From positions 124,001 to 188,000 of the forward strand of contig JACATO010002217.1 in assembly GCA_018389105.1 (NCBI GenBank): a DNA stretch of 64,000 nt, in the 5' to 3' direction. Positions 13,301-28,300 of this stretch are shown one piece after another (within the stretch, counting starts at the first letter, position 1; every line of letters starts with the position of its first letter). A model generated the notes under the pieces. That model was given only the letters and a program-made list of their open reading frames with translations, was not told where the DNA came from and did no database searches. A program made the translations under genes and the position numbers. Source of the stretch: Nautilus pompilius (lineage: Eukaryota; Mollusca; Cephalopoda; Nautilida; Nautilidae).

Positions 13301-16300
13301 AGGGCCACGGGTTTACTGGTCACGTAAGGGTTCCAAATTCGCAGGTGGTGGTCAGCACTGCCAGTAACTAATATGTTCAGGGCTTTGTTGTAATCAAAGC
13401 ACTCAACTCCCTACAATTGTAATAAATTAATAAGTAAATTTTAAAAAATAAATAAATATATACACACACACACATACAATTTAACAAATGAATATTATAC
13501 AGCATAAAGCGTTTAAATGATGAAATAAAAGTTGTATATTAATATTTAATATGTCCCCGCCCCCCGTTTCTTTCAGAACTGACTGTGAATGTGTTTTGGA
13601 AGACTAGCCTGTGATTCTGAAATAATATCAGTAAGAATGTTGTTCCATGCATCTAGATGCACTGGCCAGAGTTCGTCTTTGGTTTTTGGCTGTTGCTTCT
13701 TTTTATTCTGTCCAAGTAGTTCTCCAAAACATATTCAATAATATCAGGGTCTGGGCTTTGTGGGAGCCATTTCAATAAATCTAGCATTCCATTCTCTCTT
13801 CTTCATTTGACAACACTGGCAGCATGTTTGGGTTGTTGTCATGCTAAAATATGAATACGCTGAATACTGAAGGAACGGCATGGATAAAAAAATCTGCTCA
13901 CATCTGGCTGCATTCATATTTCCTTCCATTCTTACTAAATCTCTAATACCTATAGTCAAGATACACCCACAAACCTGAACAGAACACCCCATACTTTACT
14001 ATAGACTGCAGACACATTTTCTTATGCTTTTCTCCAAATATTCTCCTTACATATCTGCCAAATGTTGATTCATCTGACCTTAAGGATTTTGTTCCATTCT
14101 TAAGTCCGGTTTTAGTGTTGAGTAGCATATTTCAGTCACTTAGCCTTATTCCTTTAAAATAAAAATGGTTTCTCAACTGCCATCCATTGTTTCATCCCAA
14201 AGCTCTTCGTACTGTAAAATCATGAACCTGAATCACTGAGGATTCTGCCAGATATCGCTTTATCTCTTTGCTGGATCTCTTTCTATTGCTTAGAGAGGTT
14301 ATCCTCAGATACTGTTCATCTTATTTTAGATAGTTTTTTGAGGTCATCCACACCTTTTCCTATCAGAAATTGAATCAATATCTTTAAATTTGTTGATAAT
14401 TTTTTGAATGGCACACCTTTAAATTCTGGATATGCTACTTATTTTGCTTTGGGTTTTTACATGATTCATGGAGAAATTCTATTGTATGTCTATTTGCAAA
14501 TGAAATCTTTATCATTTTTATTCAGTTATTATTCAGAAAGAAAACAAAACAAGTATTCGTGTTCTTGCAAGGTTTCCCAAGACTTTTGCATAGTACAGTA
14601 CGCCATAACCTTCTCAGCTTTTGTTTGATAAAATACTGTCCTACTTAATTTTTATCTAAAGAAAGAAAAAGAGGATGTATTCTGTAAAATTAAACTTAAG
14701 ATCTCTTTATATTCTGGTAAAGTGTAGTAAGTTAGAGTCTGGTTGGTAAACAACCAGTCTGTTTCTCTTCTCAAAAATGCTTGATCCTTATTGCATAGCT
14801 TCATGGAATCTCTAATGTTAGTCATTACCACTGCATGCACTAAAGATACTAAACCAAGTTTGTCAAAAGTGCCGTGTGTTTTAACAAAGTTTAGGGTACC
14901 ATTTAAACCTTCCAAAATGCTACCATGTGTATTCTTGGAAAATGTGACATTACTAAAAATTACTCTTTAAAAAACATTGGCAATTGATGTCTTAATGCTT
15001 GTTATTTTCTTACCTTCTATCTGTATGACCACCAATTATATATTTTTTTTGTTTGTTTTTTGAAAAAAACAAAGAACTTCACTAGAAAATTTCATATAAA
15101 AGTAAACTGTTTACTTGTTTTACAAAGGTGTACCTACCTTTTTTAGTCTGAAGATATATGCCTGCTTCAGTCGGTGCACATCAGATATCACCAGTGAGTT
15201 TCTTGAATTGCCACTTGCTGAGATTACAGCCACATTGTCTGGTAGATACATAACCTGCCGTATCATCTCTGGATGGATCCCTGGCAGACATATGTACTTC
15301 ACCCACTTTGAATGGTAGGCAATGTCCTGTAGAAGAAGACAGGATCAGCTGTAGAGGTAACCCAAAGAAACCCATAAATACTAGCAGAAAACACTTTAAC
15401 AGATAATTAAACTACATATATTCAATTATTTGGAGATCTTGCAATACTTACAGGTCATCTGTATTTGTATTTGCCCAGTTACGATTATCAATAGCTAGAC
15501 AGTTAGAACACCTCTGTCTTCATCAGAGAAAGTAAGTAAGTCTGAAAATAGTTTTACTGAGAAAACCAGAAGTTTCCAAGTTGGCTTGAGAGTAAACAAG
15601 TTTCCAAACAAGTCTTGTGATGCAACTACTAGTAAAACAGCAGCCATTTGGGCCATAGCGCTGGTTTATGTTGATAAATATCCACCAGCTACAATGCCGG
15701 CCACTCCGTTACATAAAAACAAACAAGAAATCTTGAGAAAAGACTAAATAAGCAGCTTGTGATATTACTTGCATAAAAATCTTCTGGGCTCCTGATTCAT
15801 TCTTGAAGGGTGTTTCAAAAAGCTGTGTCACTGGTTTATGGAAATAGAAGAGATTGACAGCTCCCGAATCCAATCCGCACACCAACAGCGATTCACTGTT
15901 TGGGTTCTTAAAAAAAAATTATTTAACAGGGATATTATATAATAAGTTATAGAGATCTAACAGAAGTATTTAAAATAATTAGGGATTTTGAGTGTATGGA
16001 CAGGGACAAACTATTTTGCCTCTGTACATTTACTGGTACTAGAGGCCATAGTTACAAACTAGATAAAACTTTGGCACAGTTAGATCCCAGATAATAGTTT
16101 TCAGTAACAGAATTGTTAAGGAGTGGAATGAATACTGGGAAGTGCTGTTGATAGTAATATTATTAATCAATATAAGAATTAGGCTGATGAGTATTTTATG
16201 TGGGCTACAAGATGACAAAAAGGAATCAATGGCAACCTTACCTTCACATCGTACGAGTAGTCAAAACAGTAAGGGACATCAGGCATTGCTGAAAGGTAGA

Positions 16301-19300
16301 AAAAGCAGAACATTATCAGCATAATTGGCAACCTTTCATTGTCTCCTATAATTCTTGATGGAAATGTGTATTTGTTTTTGAAAAGCTACAATTATTCCAT
16401 ACAAACAGTTAAATTAAAACAAATTTTGTTGCTGTTTTTTTTTTTTGGAGTGGTTTAAATTTTACAGATACTTAACAGGCTGGATGCACCTGAGAAAACG
16501 TTAAACATAAGCTGGAAGAGACTGTTTTTATTTCCAGTATTCACAGGAATGACATTACTGCTATCTTTTCTTTCTTTTCATTTTCCTCAAATTCTGCTTT
16601 CTTAAGGGAGTCAAGAGAAGCTACTCTGTAAAATGAAATGTCAGGCTTTCAGAGACTATTGCTATTAGCTAGCTAGGACAGTGGCACCTGAGGTCAACCC
16701 TGCTGGGCTGTCATGGATGAGGGCCCCTGGCATACCTCTATAGCATGGTTTTCTCTTGCTCTTCTTCACCAGCCACCAGGTGGGGGTTTTTCAAAACAAT
16801 CCAGTTTCCTCCTACGTCTGAAAATGAAGAGAACCAGTAAGGTTTTGCCTGCATCTGTAAGCCTACACTTCCTCATCAGAGTCATCTCCAAAGTAGACAG
16901 ATTATCTCCCTTGTTGAGGCTGGGTGCATGAAACATCCAGAACAAGTAAACATACTTCCTACTGAGATGTCAAGAGGTGAGGCATGAATTGATGGCATGA
17001 CAGCCATGCATACAAATAAAGAAACTAGCACTTCTGTTGCTGGAACTTTCTGAAGCACTGTGTATTTACCAAACAAATGGAATTCCTCAAAGTAATGGTT
17101 TGTTGATGCATCATAGAATCTCAGGTCCCTGCTGGTCGAGCTAACTGCAATCTTATGGCAGTTAGGCATGTACACAGCATCCGTGACCCACATCTTAAAC
17201 CGCCTCTTTGCTCCGCTCAGATCATTTGGATCTGATCCTATATTATAACTCTTCTCGAACATCAGGCTTGCATTCCACACACTAAGTGAGCCTTCCTGAA
17301 ATTAAGCAAATCTTTAAGTGAATATTGCAGTATCCCCACTGGCCTACAAGACTGTCACCAAATTTAATAGTTACCCTTTTCTTATTATCAGACTGTAAAC
17401 TGTATATAAAATATAATAATACTTTGGAGACATTATGACAAACAGCTAACACTTCAACAATCTTGTTTTATAGTTCCCGTCCAATGGCAGGTTACTGGGG
17501 TCCTCCCAATCATTAAGAGAAACTGACAGAACATTCCATCAATCCTGCCTCTGCCATATGTAAACAAGCAGCTCAAACACGACAAGGTATTTTCACTGAG
17601 CCTGGCAGATGGAGGGTTGGTATTCTTAGCATATATATATATACTAATAGTAGAAACATCCAAAAATTGTTTAAAAACATCTTGTGAACAGCAAATGCTG
17701 CTGAGGTTCTAAAATGTTAACAGAGTACTGTACCTTGCTTATTGTAATGTATCTGGTAGGACCATCTACAGCCATGATTTTAGTTGTGGGCTCTTGCTGG
17801 AAGAAAAAGACATATAATTTTTTTTTTTTTTTAATATGCAAATACTATACCATTAAAAGAACTATTGAAAAAATTCACATAATTAAATTTTTGTACTCTT
17901 AGTATTTCTGCATTTATGGTTATTAAAGGCTATCTAGAAGGAAAAAAATGTGGTTAAATACAAAAAAAAAAACAGTTGTGGATAAATTACCCAGAATTCC
18001 AAATATTTCATTTTAAGAAAATGTAATAACTTAAATAGTCTGAACATAGACATTTCTGGTATTTGGATTTGCTTCTTAGTGATTACTATATCCATGTGTG
18101 GAGCTGCCAACTAGACTGCAGTAAAATCTAGCCATTACCTTCTGTGTTGAAAGAGCTCACAACTTCATTTTTAGATGTGGGGGAAAAGCTCACATGGCCA
18201 GCTGGGGTAGAGGCAGCCATGACAGGAAGGGTGCACCAAATGAAGCTGTCCCCCAGCAGGAATGAACGTACTTAGCCGTCCAGTACTTTAACTACCATGC
18301 CACCCACATGTACATGTAGGTACGTATTCTACATATTAAAGGTTCAAATAATCTTATGTCAGTTGGCTAAGTGTTCTTGTAACTGACTTACCCTGTTATG
18401 CACAATGTGCCTGATTTTTGGTTCAGCCAAGAAAGGAATTTCCTTTTTTGTTCCTATATAATCATTTTCTCGATACAGAAGCAGCAAGTATGTACAGAAT
18501 TCATTCCAGTCAACATAGCCATCACATGATGTATCAAGCTAAAAAATACAAATACAACAACAAAAAATAACTGGAACAGTCTTCATTATGGCTATATAAG
18601 CCCAACTTCTTCCCCAGAAGACATACTTATAATGCCATGGTTACCACTAACAAGTGCCACCATTCTGCATCTTATGGAGCCTGGCATGAGGGATAGCTAG
18701 AATTATGGTGCTGTTCTATTAAAGAAATACTAACTAACCATATTCAGTTGTTACCTTTAATTTTAAAATATTAATTAAATTAGTCTGAAAACTTTCAAGT
18801 GCATCTGACACAAGAGAGAGTGAGTTTCACAGCAAGATATGAATGGCATCCACCAGAGTCTCATGGATTACATCACCACTCAGTAAGATATTGTACAGAA
18901 TTAATATTGGTATCATATAAATCATTAGAGAGTGTTAGATGTGATCAATGTGGATAAAAACGTTTTGGAGATTTCAATCATTATAGTGTTTAGTTTATAG
19001 GATATTTTAATAATCCTGTGCAGGCAGTACATGTACAGAATTATTAAAATATAATTTTACATTATATATATATTCCCACCATACCAAGTATTGTACAATA
19101 AAGTGGCGATCTAAAGGTACAATGCTCTTTTGTCAAAGAATATGCAGGTGAGTTACATCACCACCATACCACACCTCAGATTGTTTGTGCACATGCATCA
19201 GTACTTTAAACACCTTTTGCCTACCAGTTACGAAAAAAAGAGAAAAAATTCTCTTGGCAAAGAAAAGGTGCCTATAAAAGGCAGCTCATGCTTGTGGATA

Positions 19301-22300
19301 ATCAGATAGTCAGCTATAGCACTTAGTTCTTGAGGCAAGCTAAGCTTCAATACAAAGCCAGACTGTAGCCGTCTCTCACACAAATCCAGCAGAGTTGTAA
19401 ATCAGGGTGCTAAGAACGGCAACAATGACAATAAAAACAGAAAAGAAAGGTTACCTGCAGGTCCCGCCTCCCAAGTAGTTTACGGGTGCGTTTCTCTTAG
19501 TAACGGAAATCAACCCTGATTGGTTTTGAGCTAAAGGTGACCAGCCACAAAGTCAGTGGAACTGTTTATGGTTGCTAAATTAAACAGAGGGTCTGAGCCT
19601 GGTTTTCACGTGGTTTATCGGGATGTAAAAATGGGGGAACAGCAGAAAAGCTACAGAGATTTGTTGTTGGTGAACACTGATGCCTACAAGGTAGACAACT
19701 CTGGCAAAGTAGCAGTGCTGCTGTCGTCTGCTGAGCAGCAGTGCCAGTCATGCTCCCAGAAACTTCAGGGAAGTTATGTGGTTCACTTTAGAGTAAAAGG
19801 AAACCTTGCCAGAGAGCTGCACCAAACCAACCCCAACCAGAATTCAATGTCTGGCCCTCAACCACAGCAATCAAAAACTACAATGGCAACCAATGCAAAA
19901 GGAAAAAAAAAAGCAGAAAAAGTTGCCAAAACCACCTATCTTGGGTTAAATACTCAATATAAGTTTTCTCCTAAGTTTTGTTTTTTTTTGAATTGTCAAA
20001 CATAAGCATTCCCCAGAAGACCTCCTTCAGATAAAAACATTGCAAGTTACCTTTGTGAAAAGCTTTTCTAAATATCCATCATACTCGTTTGTACCCAACA
20101 CCTTTGTAATAGCCAGCTTGAATTCCTGCAAGTTCATGCACCCAGCATGCCGCTTCTGCACCTTTGAGGGGAAATACCCTGATGCCTCCCGCGTGATGAT
20201 GTCAGCAGGCTTATGGTTCTGGAACTGGATGAGCAGTTGCTCAAGATGCCAAAGCTTCATCTTCTCCTCGAGTCTCAAGTTGTTCTCATTCTTGTCAAAG
20301 CTGCAACCAAAGATAGATCATCATGCTTCTGCACCCTGCTTACGCCAAGTAAGCCAAGAGGGATGCGTCCGCATCTATTGGCACAAAATGGAAAAAAAAA
20401 ACTGTAAATCAGAGGTCAATGTAAAAGAGAATTCAAATGTGCTCTGTTTTAATTTAACACTTTACCTGTAGAAAACAAGCGATTTCTTTTTTAAAAGTTA
20501 AAGATTTATAGTAGAGGTCCATAATCTAAAATCAATCATCAGTGTTTTTAGTTTGGATTGCTATAATTCTCCTGGAATGTATTGCCATCCTTAATAACAC
20601 CCAATAAATAATAACTGCTTCAAAAAAAAAAAAAAACTTGTGATCTATGAAAAAGATTGAGAAAGTTATCATCAGTGTGATTGGGGAGAAGCACAAGATT
20701 CCTGTCAAACATTGGTCTCTGGTTAAATAACAATGTTTAGAAATGCTTTACAATTATAAAATATTCACCAAGTAAATAGACAAAAGTTTTTCTCTGTTAT
20801 TTAGAGTACATTTTTAAAAAAACTTGTATGGCACCTGATCTTTTATTATATAAAATATATAATATAGAATAAATTTATTTAATTCCTGTAGTTAGATATA
20901 TATATTTAGCAAATAACTATTAGAAAACAATACATTAGAAATGCACATGCATGCTGGAAAAGGGGACACACTGATTAAAGAATAACATTTGGCTGTCACC
21001 AGCCCACCTACACCATCAATTGGTGTTGATTTAGCTACCAGTGTATATCATTTGTTCAGTTGTCTTATCTGCACTGCAAATGTGGGCAGTCACTGTACCC
21101 TCAAACCATTACCCATCTTTTTTTATCGGGAAAACCAATCTGACATCATTATTATCACCTGCTTTCCAGAAAAGCAGGAATCTTCAGAGTAACGAGCATC
21201 AGATTATCTGCATGTGAATCCATGAGTAGCAATTTTTTGTGCACTAAAGCTGGGCTCATGTGAGACAGAGGTGACAGGTATCCCATGCACAGCACAGGTT
21301 AGGAAATCCTGTCAATATCCTGTGGTGAGTATCAATGAATGCCATTACACTAAGCAAGCTCATCGTGCTCTTGAACTTTTCAAACTCTTTATTGAGTCAT
21401 CCGCCAACACAAACATACCTCCAATTGGCAAGGCACATTTGTCACTCTCAGGATCATCAGTGCATTATTTATGTGCAGGCAATGGCTTAAATACCCTCCA
21501 CAGCTTTTGTCAGTGAAAGCCAAGCTTCCAAAGTTGCTCGGATTCATGGTTCTGTGTAATTCTTGAAGGCAGTTATAGGGAAAACTAGAAAACTAGGGCT
21601 TTGTTACAGTGGATGATGTTGATTATAGCCTCATCCATGTGTTTAATTAAGTGTTACTGATTCTGTAACAACTAGCTCCAGTGGTTTCTCCTGCAGTCCA
21701 CATAGTTGTCGTTTGTTTGTGGACTTGCCACACTTGTTGGACTATTATTGGCTGACACTGCTGATTCTCAGTTCCTCCATGTTGGGTCAACCATGTAAGT
21801 GTATTTTTCTATCTGGCCTTTATACCCCAAGTGTATAAAAAGCACTTTAAGGTGGCTTCATTGTAAACTTCAAGATATGAACATTTTGACACCAACTCAC
21901 TCTGAATGTCTCTCTCTTTTTTTTGCAGTTTTGTTAGATCTACACTTTTCTGGGACCGCTGATGGTGATTCTTCTTTACTGGCTTCAGAAGTACAAGCAG
22001 AAGCATTCTGTCATAGTGGGCTTTTCAAAACTCAGCAATTTTTTCCCTCTCTTTCTCTCTTAAGATCATGATGCACATCATTACCTTTTTTTTTTTTTTG
22101 ATGGATATTGTTTGTTGAGTTTTGCGCTTTGTTTAGGTCCATGTGAGCATTCAGAAGGCATACCTGCAAAATTTGCATGGTACTCTTTCTTTGCAAGAAT
22201 TTTGCTGCATTAATATTTTAAGCTGAACATCACTACAGCCTCACCATTTTACATTTTCTTCTCCGTGCTCAAACAGATGCACTACTCAGTCCACGCAGAT

Positions 22301-25300
22301 TTCTTCTCCAGCCGTTCTGTGGATGTACTGTTTGTCCTACCTAATACATGCACATCCTGACCATTTATACTATGCTCCACACACACAAAAAAGTTGTGGG
22401 CAACCCATTGGTAGACAAGTAGGCTGTTAAAGTCCAGCAGCTAGTTAAATTGTGGCAGAGGATCGGCTCAGTTTCTTTTTTGCAGATTAAAACCGCCCGA
22501 GTTTTAATTCTTCCCTTTGTTTACTCAGTGTTAATTTGTAATTGAAGAAAGCGGGGGAGTCTGTACCCCTAGTACCCCCCAACCAGGCAGAACCAGCAAC
22601 CATTTTGCATCTGCAAGCACATATTTAGTGTTGCCATAAGCTCAGATGGTTTAAAAGCCAGAAATGTTTCTGGGTCTTGTATTAATAAAACAGAGTTAGA
22701 GCAGTGCCAGTAGTTGCATTAGCACCAATTAAGACTGATGACCAGCAATACATCAGCAGACATTCCAGTTGTCTCCATTAACACTTGTTCAGCTTTCAGT
22801 GTATTTATTAATTTTTTTGGGGGGCTGCCAAGACAGAGTCGGACAACAAGTTACCTTTGTGCTTTATTGCAAAATGAATTATCGGGGGGGGGGGAGAGAC
22901 ATTAGACGACAGACGCTCAGCTTAGTGCCTTGAGTTAAAAGCTGAATTACTCAAATAGCTGGAGCTAAACTGATATCAAAAGTTCAGCAATAAAGACTGG
23001 CCTTTGTCCCCTCCCTCCCTCCCTCTCTTTCTCTCTCATATAAATATATACAGTGGTAGGCAAAAATTTAAGAACAGTGGCAAAACAAACATAGATATCA
23101 CATAAAATGTGTTAAAATAAACATGCCAGCATGGGCATTACTCCGATAGAAAAGCAATTTCTTGTTCTTTCAAATGACATATGCATGAGCATGATCAGTA
23201 TATTTGCATAAACTCACTTTTCTTACATTATGATGGAATTTCGCGGTGACAGAAGTTTAAGAATAAATCAAACATATTTGAGATTTTGTCACTTGGCTAA
23301 TTTTTAAAGATTAGATAAACAGATCAAGGAAGTATTAATATTTCATTTCGTGGCCATAAACATCTGTTACAGTCTGACCGCAATTATGTATGGAGTCCAT
23401 GAGAGACGCACTGGTCTACACAAACACTGACCCAGAATGACTGACTGATTCGGAACAGTTGATCAAAATTTTTGAACCAGCAGTTTTAGAAGTAGAATTT
23501 TCTGATCTGAGAGAGACTACTCGATGATGGCAACCAAACGTTTCAGATCATTATCATGTTGGAAAATCTATCCAAGTATATTGGTCAAAATGTCCGGATA
23601 AACAAACTGATCCACTATTCCCTGGACACAGTGTATAGGACCTGTCAGTTTTTTTGTTTTTTTTTTTGAGAAAAACCACCCCATACTGCAATGGACCTAA
23701 TCCCACAACCATTGGTCATCGGTTTCTTACACCTTGGGTGAAATGTTCCACTGAATCTTTTCCACGCACAAGTCCAACCATCTGATCCAAACCTCTGGAA
23801 TCATAATTTGTCAAACCAAAGCAACCTGGCTCAAATTTCCGGGGATAGGGTCCAACGGAGAAGGCCCTTCGTGAACTGAACTTGGGCCCTTTGATTCTTC
23901 AAAGAAACAAGGGACATGCCCTATCAATTTTAAATAAAAAACTCTGAACAGTTTTTTTGTGGAGATTTGTAGGTCTTCCATAATCCCTCACAATTTCAAA
24001 CATCTCATGTTGGTCCATTTCAGGTCAACTTTTGATTTTTTTTTCAATCAATCAGAGCATCAGCTTTTTGGAGTCTGCTACTTTTGTTAGATACAGCCTC
24101 CCATTTGTCCATACAGCTACTAGGCCAGAAACAAAGCTGTTTTCTTGTGCTTGACAGCAGCTCCATAATACAAGCATGTTTTGTTGGACTTAAACTACTT
24201 TCTAACCCAGTGCAGAATACAAAAAAATGTTATGCATCAATTTACCATATTATATTGGTTGTCCAGAAAAAACAAAAACCATAAATATGAGCAGTTGACA
24301 TTGATTTTCTTAACCCTAGTCCTGCCATTACTCAATATATTGATCTCCAGCAACAATTGCTTAGCATGCCAGTGATCAATAAATAAATCAATCCCCAAAG
24401 CGCATTACACAAAGTTCCGATCATTAATACGCTAACTTCAGAGAGTTTGGGGATCACTTTATCAACAACTGGAATGCTAAGCATTTCCTACTGGGGATCA
24501 ATATAAGGAGTACTGGCAGAACTAGGGTTAAAAAAATTGATAGTAGTTCAGCTGTAAAAACATTGGTATGAGAGATGTTCTGACCATTCTGATCAAATAT
24601 TTAACTAAGACTAATTCTCAAATTATATATTATGCCTATATAAAACTTAAAAAAAAAACAACATTGCATGTTGAAGGGTTGTTCATAAATCTTTGAGTGG
24701 GTTCAGACAGAAAATCAGAATCTATGGCCAGTTAATCAAAGAACAAGATAAAGTTGGCTAAAACTGAAGATAGGGATGAGTGAGAATTCCAAATAAAGAT
24801 TAAAGGTAAAAGAAAAAAAAAAGTTAACTAAATCTGTCTTCAGAAATAGAACTAGCCAACTTATACATTGAGCTTTTTAAAATTTATCTATAGATTAAAT
24901 TTCTAATAAACTCAAAACTATGGCTCAGATACACTGATGATACTTCAGTGTGGTCAATAATTTCATTCAGGTCTTCCATATAATTTTCCATGTAGCAAAA
25001 AGTTGATGACCCACTCTCCTTTCTGGATGTGCAAAACTTCTGGTGCATGAAAAAGATAAAACAGAAATAAATATTTAGATTTCTCTGCCAGGCAGTCTCC
25101 AGCTACCAACCAAACTGGTTACCTCTGCTCTGTATCAACAAGCCTTTGACATTTTTGATTCTGAAAGTTTTCCTTATGGAAATTAAACTACTTCATCAAA
25201 GCTTTAAAAAGAAACAATTATTTAATTAGGGTTAGATCAGGCTCTTCTAAGAAACAAACTAACTAACCTTTTAACTTAAAAGCTGCGAAGCTTTTCATTC

Positions 25301-28300
25301 TAGGAATCTGAATGAAGTCTCTAGAATGCTTGAGAAACACAACACTGGTGTTTCTTCAAAGACCCAAAGTTTTAGATCTTCACTTGTACGTGAAAAAAAG
25401 ACCTTATAGATATCAAATGTATCTCAGGTAGTTATTCCCTTCCCTGTAGGAATCTACATCAGTCAAACATGGCATCTTGTAAATGTTAAGGTCTCTGAAA
25501 AATAAGGATCCAATCTGTAAGGATGATTTTCTAAAATATGCATTTGTTTCTCACATTTCAACAGTAAATCACAACTGTTCTCCCCTTTGGTCTGACAGCA
25601 AATTCTTAATGTTTAAATTCAACAAAAAAAAGAAGAAAAAACAAAGAATGCATTCTAACTTACCTACTAAGTTACACTATTAACAAAAACGTAGGCCTTA
25701 GACTTGACAATGTTTGGTTCTTTTTAAAAAAACACAAAAATTTAAACACAACAAAATTCTACACAGTTGAAAATGTTTTGTCTACTCAAGTGTTAACACT
25801 TTATTGACTTTTTATCCCTCCACGTTTTGGCCAATTCATCGCCTGATCTTTTTCCTTGAAATTTTTTCTGAGAAGAAGTATACCATGTTTGTCTTATTGC
25901 TTTAACATAGTTGAATACAAGGCAAGTGAAACTCAGTTTTCTCTGTAACTTAGTGACTTTAAAGCTAATCAAGCATTGCTCCATTGTTAAAGGGTCTCCT
26001 TAATCCATTGAGGTAAGAATTTCTCTTAGAAAAGCAAACAAAGGAACAAATTGCAGTAAATGCCCACTTTGCAATATTGTATCATAAAACTCTTTTAACA
26101 AATATGTACTTAAAATTAGCCTGTTTTTCTACTAATTTCATTCCCAGAACTCTACAGTAACCCAAAATCCTAGGCATACCAAAGGTTACAGAAATGTAGG
26201 ACAACTGTATTTAAGCCAAGGAAACTTGGTAAATTGAAATTGCAGAATATGATAGATATAGACAAATAAATCTAAGCAGCCATTAAAGAAGACATGCAAG
26301 GTTTTGAGGATATCTCACGGCCATGAACTAGAAGGGGGAGCTGTGGGGTTATAGTCTTGGCTGGTGACCAAGCGAGTAGTTACCTAGGTATGGTTGGGGG
26401 CTCTTGAGTGGGTGATCAAAGTACAAGACAGTCAAGAGTTACTCATGTGATCGCCACCACACGTACTCACAAAATCCTACCAGAACTCTTCTTTTTCAGA
26501 TGTGGAAGGAAGCTAGAGAGCTCAGAAGAAACCCCAATGGCTGGCAGGTGGAAAAGAGTGAAAAAAAACATGTCAGAAAGGTAGTAGATGAGCCAAACTG
26601 AGCCAGTTTCAACTGGGACTCAAACCCAGACTCTCAACTGTGGTAGCCCTGCAAATATATTTAGTATCTACAAGTTTTATTTTATTAGATGCATCTACTA
26701 AAATTTTTTTTTAAACTTATGAAATTATTTCTGTTGTTTCTTCAATCATTTAAGAAAAAAAAGCTAATAATTTTGATTAAACTTTGATCATGACATTAAT
26801 AAATAATCACTGTATTAAAGATTTCCTGTCTATGTGTATTAACTACTAATCTTTGCTAATCTGATTTTTAAATTATTATTTCTATGCAAACAAATACTTC
26901 AAGATGTAGTATAAGATACATTAAATTATTTGCTTTTAGACAGTGTTTACTTTGATATCAGCTTTAACAAACATATGTATAATTGTTATGTTGCACTAAT
27001 TAGTTATTTAGTAGAGACAAAGACGGCTGAAATAATTTTAAGGGACTGTTGAAAAAAAAACGTTATTTCCTAATTAAGAAAATGTGCTGTCATTATTTCG
27101 AGAGACTGTCAGTAAATTTAAACTGAATATTTTTCAAACATGCATGGGTGATACTCTAGAGCTCTTCTATCAAGATAACCAAAAACAGCCATGTGCATCA
27201 TAGATGTGCAAGATGGTGTGCTTTTGCACAACTTTGATGGTACTATATTTTAAATGCCAGTTCAAAAACCCTCACAAAGAAGATGACAGTGTTTAATATG
27301 AAAATATGCAATTATTTATTTACAATGTGCATTTGATTTGTGATTAATAATTTTAGCACTGAAACTGAATCTTGTATGTTAATTAAACCTGTGTACTTCA
27401 GTTTCCTCTACTTGGAAATCATTAATTTAGCAGTATAGTTTTTTTTTCCATGTATAAGCATTACTGAGACACTGATACAAAATCACAACAACATCCATAT
27501 TCATTATTAATTCTTGTATAGGAAAGACTTGGGCTAGTTGTTTCAGCATCAGTAGTTCCTGATTAGAGGTATAGCAAGGTTACAATTGATGTCATATGTT
27601 TTGGCCTTAATTAGGAATTATAACTGCTGTAACAACTTACTCTTGTAACAAGTAAAACCTGTTTGCCCTTTAACAGGATTGATTTGGTTGTTTTGTGTTG
27701 TTCTTTTTCTTTCCTTTCTTTTTCAACAAAAGAATAGAAGGTATTACTCAGAGGATTATCACCATGGCAGCTCTCTAATGTGTATTGAGTTTATGCTGCC
27801 ATCTCAAACTGAAAAAGTAATTGACCACTGAGGTTCTACCTGACCGTAAGTGCGTGTTTATGTTGATTTGTCTTTCAGATATCAATAAGATATTGAGTAT
27901 TGACTTTGTTGCTAATAATATTAAAAAAAAATAATAATAATACATAAAGAAAACCAAAAACAGTTAGCAATCATTATCACCCACCTCTGCCCTGGTAGAA
28001 ATAGTAAAAAGGCTTGCTAGCCTGACTATTCAATATAGTACTGCTTCAGAAGCAGTGCGTATTATCAAAAAAAGCACTAGAAATCTGAAGGATAACAAAT
28101 TAGAGAAAACAAAACTTACCAATATAAATATGAATGTTACTTACCCACTCATCATAATTGTGGAACCTGAAGCTTTGGTAATTATGAATACAATCCTTTA
28201 ATGTGTTACTACAAAATGTCATTCTAAACATGACTAAAATTACTACCTTCTGCCCTTTTAATTGCAAGTATTACTGGAAAGCACCATCCAGGATTTACTA

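Noticed and set aside
21270..22075. Kinesin-like flavour on the minus strand (CSYLEVYNEATL near 21890)
   Set aside because: Only one short segment resembles the kinesin YLEIYNE motif. The P-loop, SSRSH and DLAGSE motifs could not be found in any frame, so it was not annotated.
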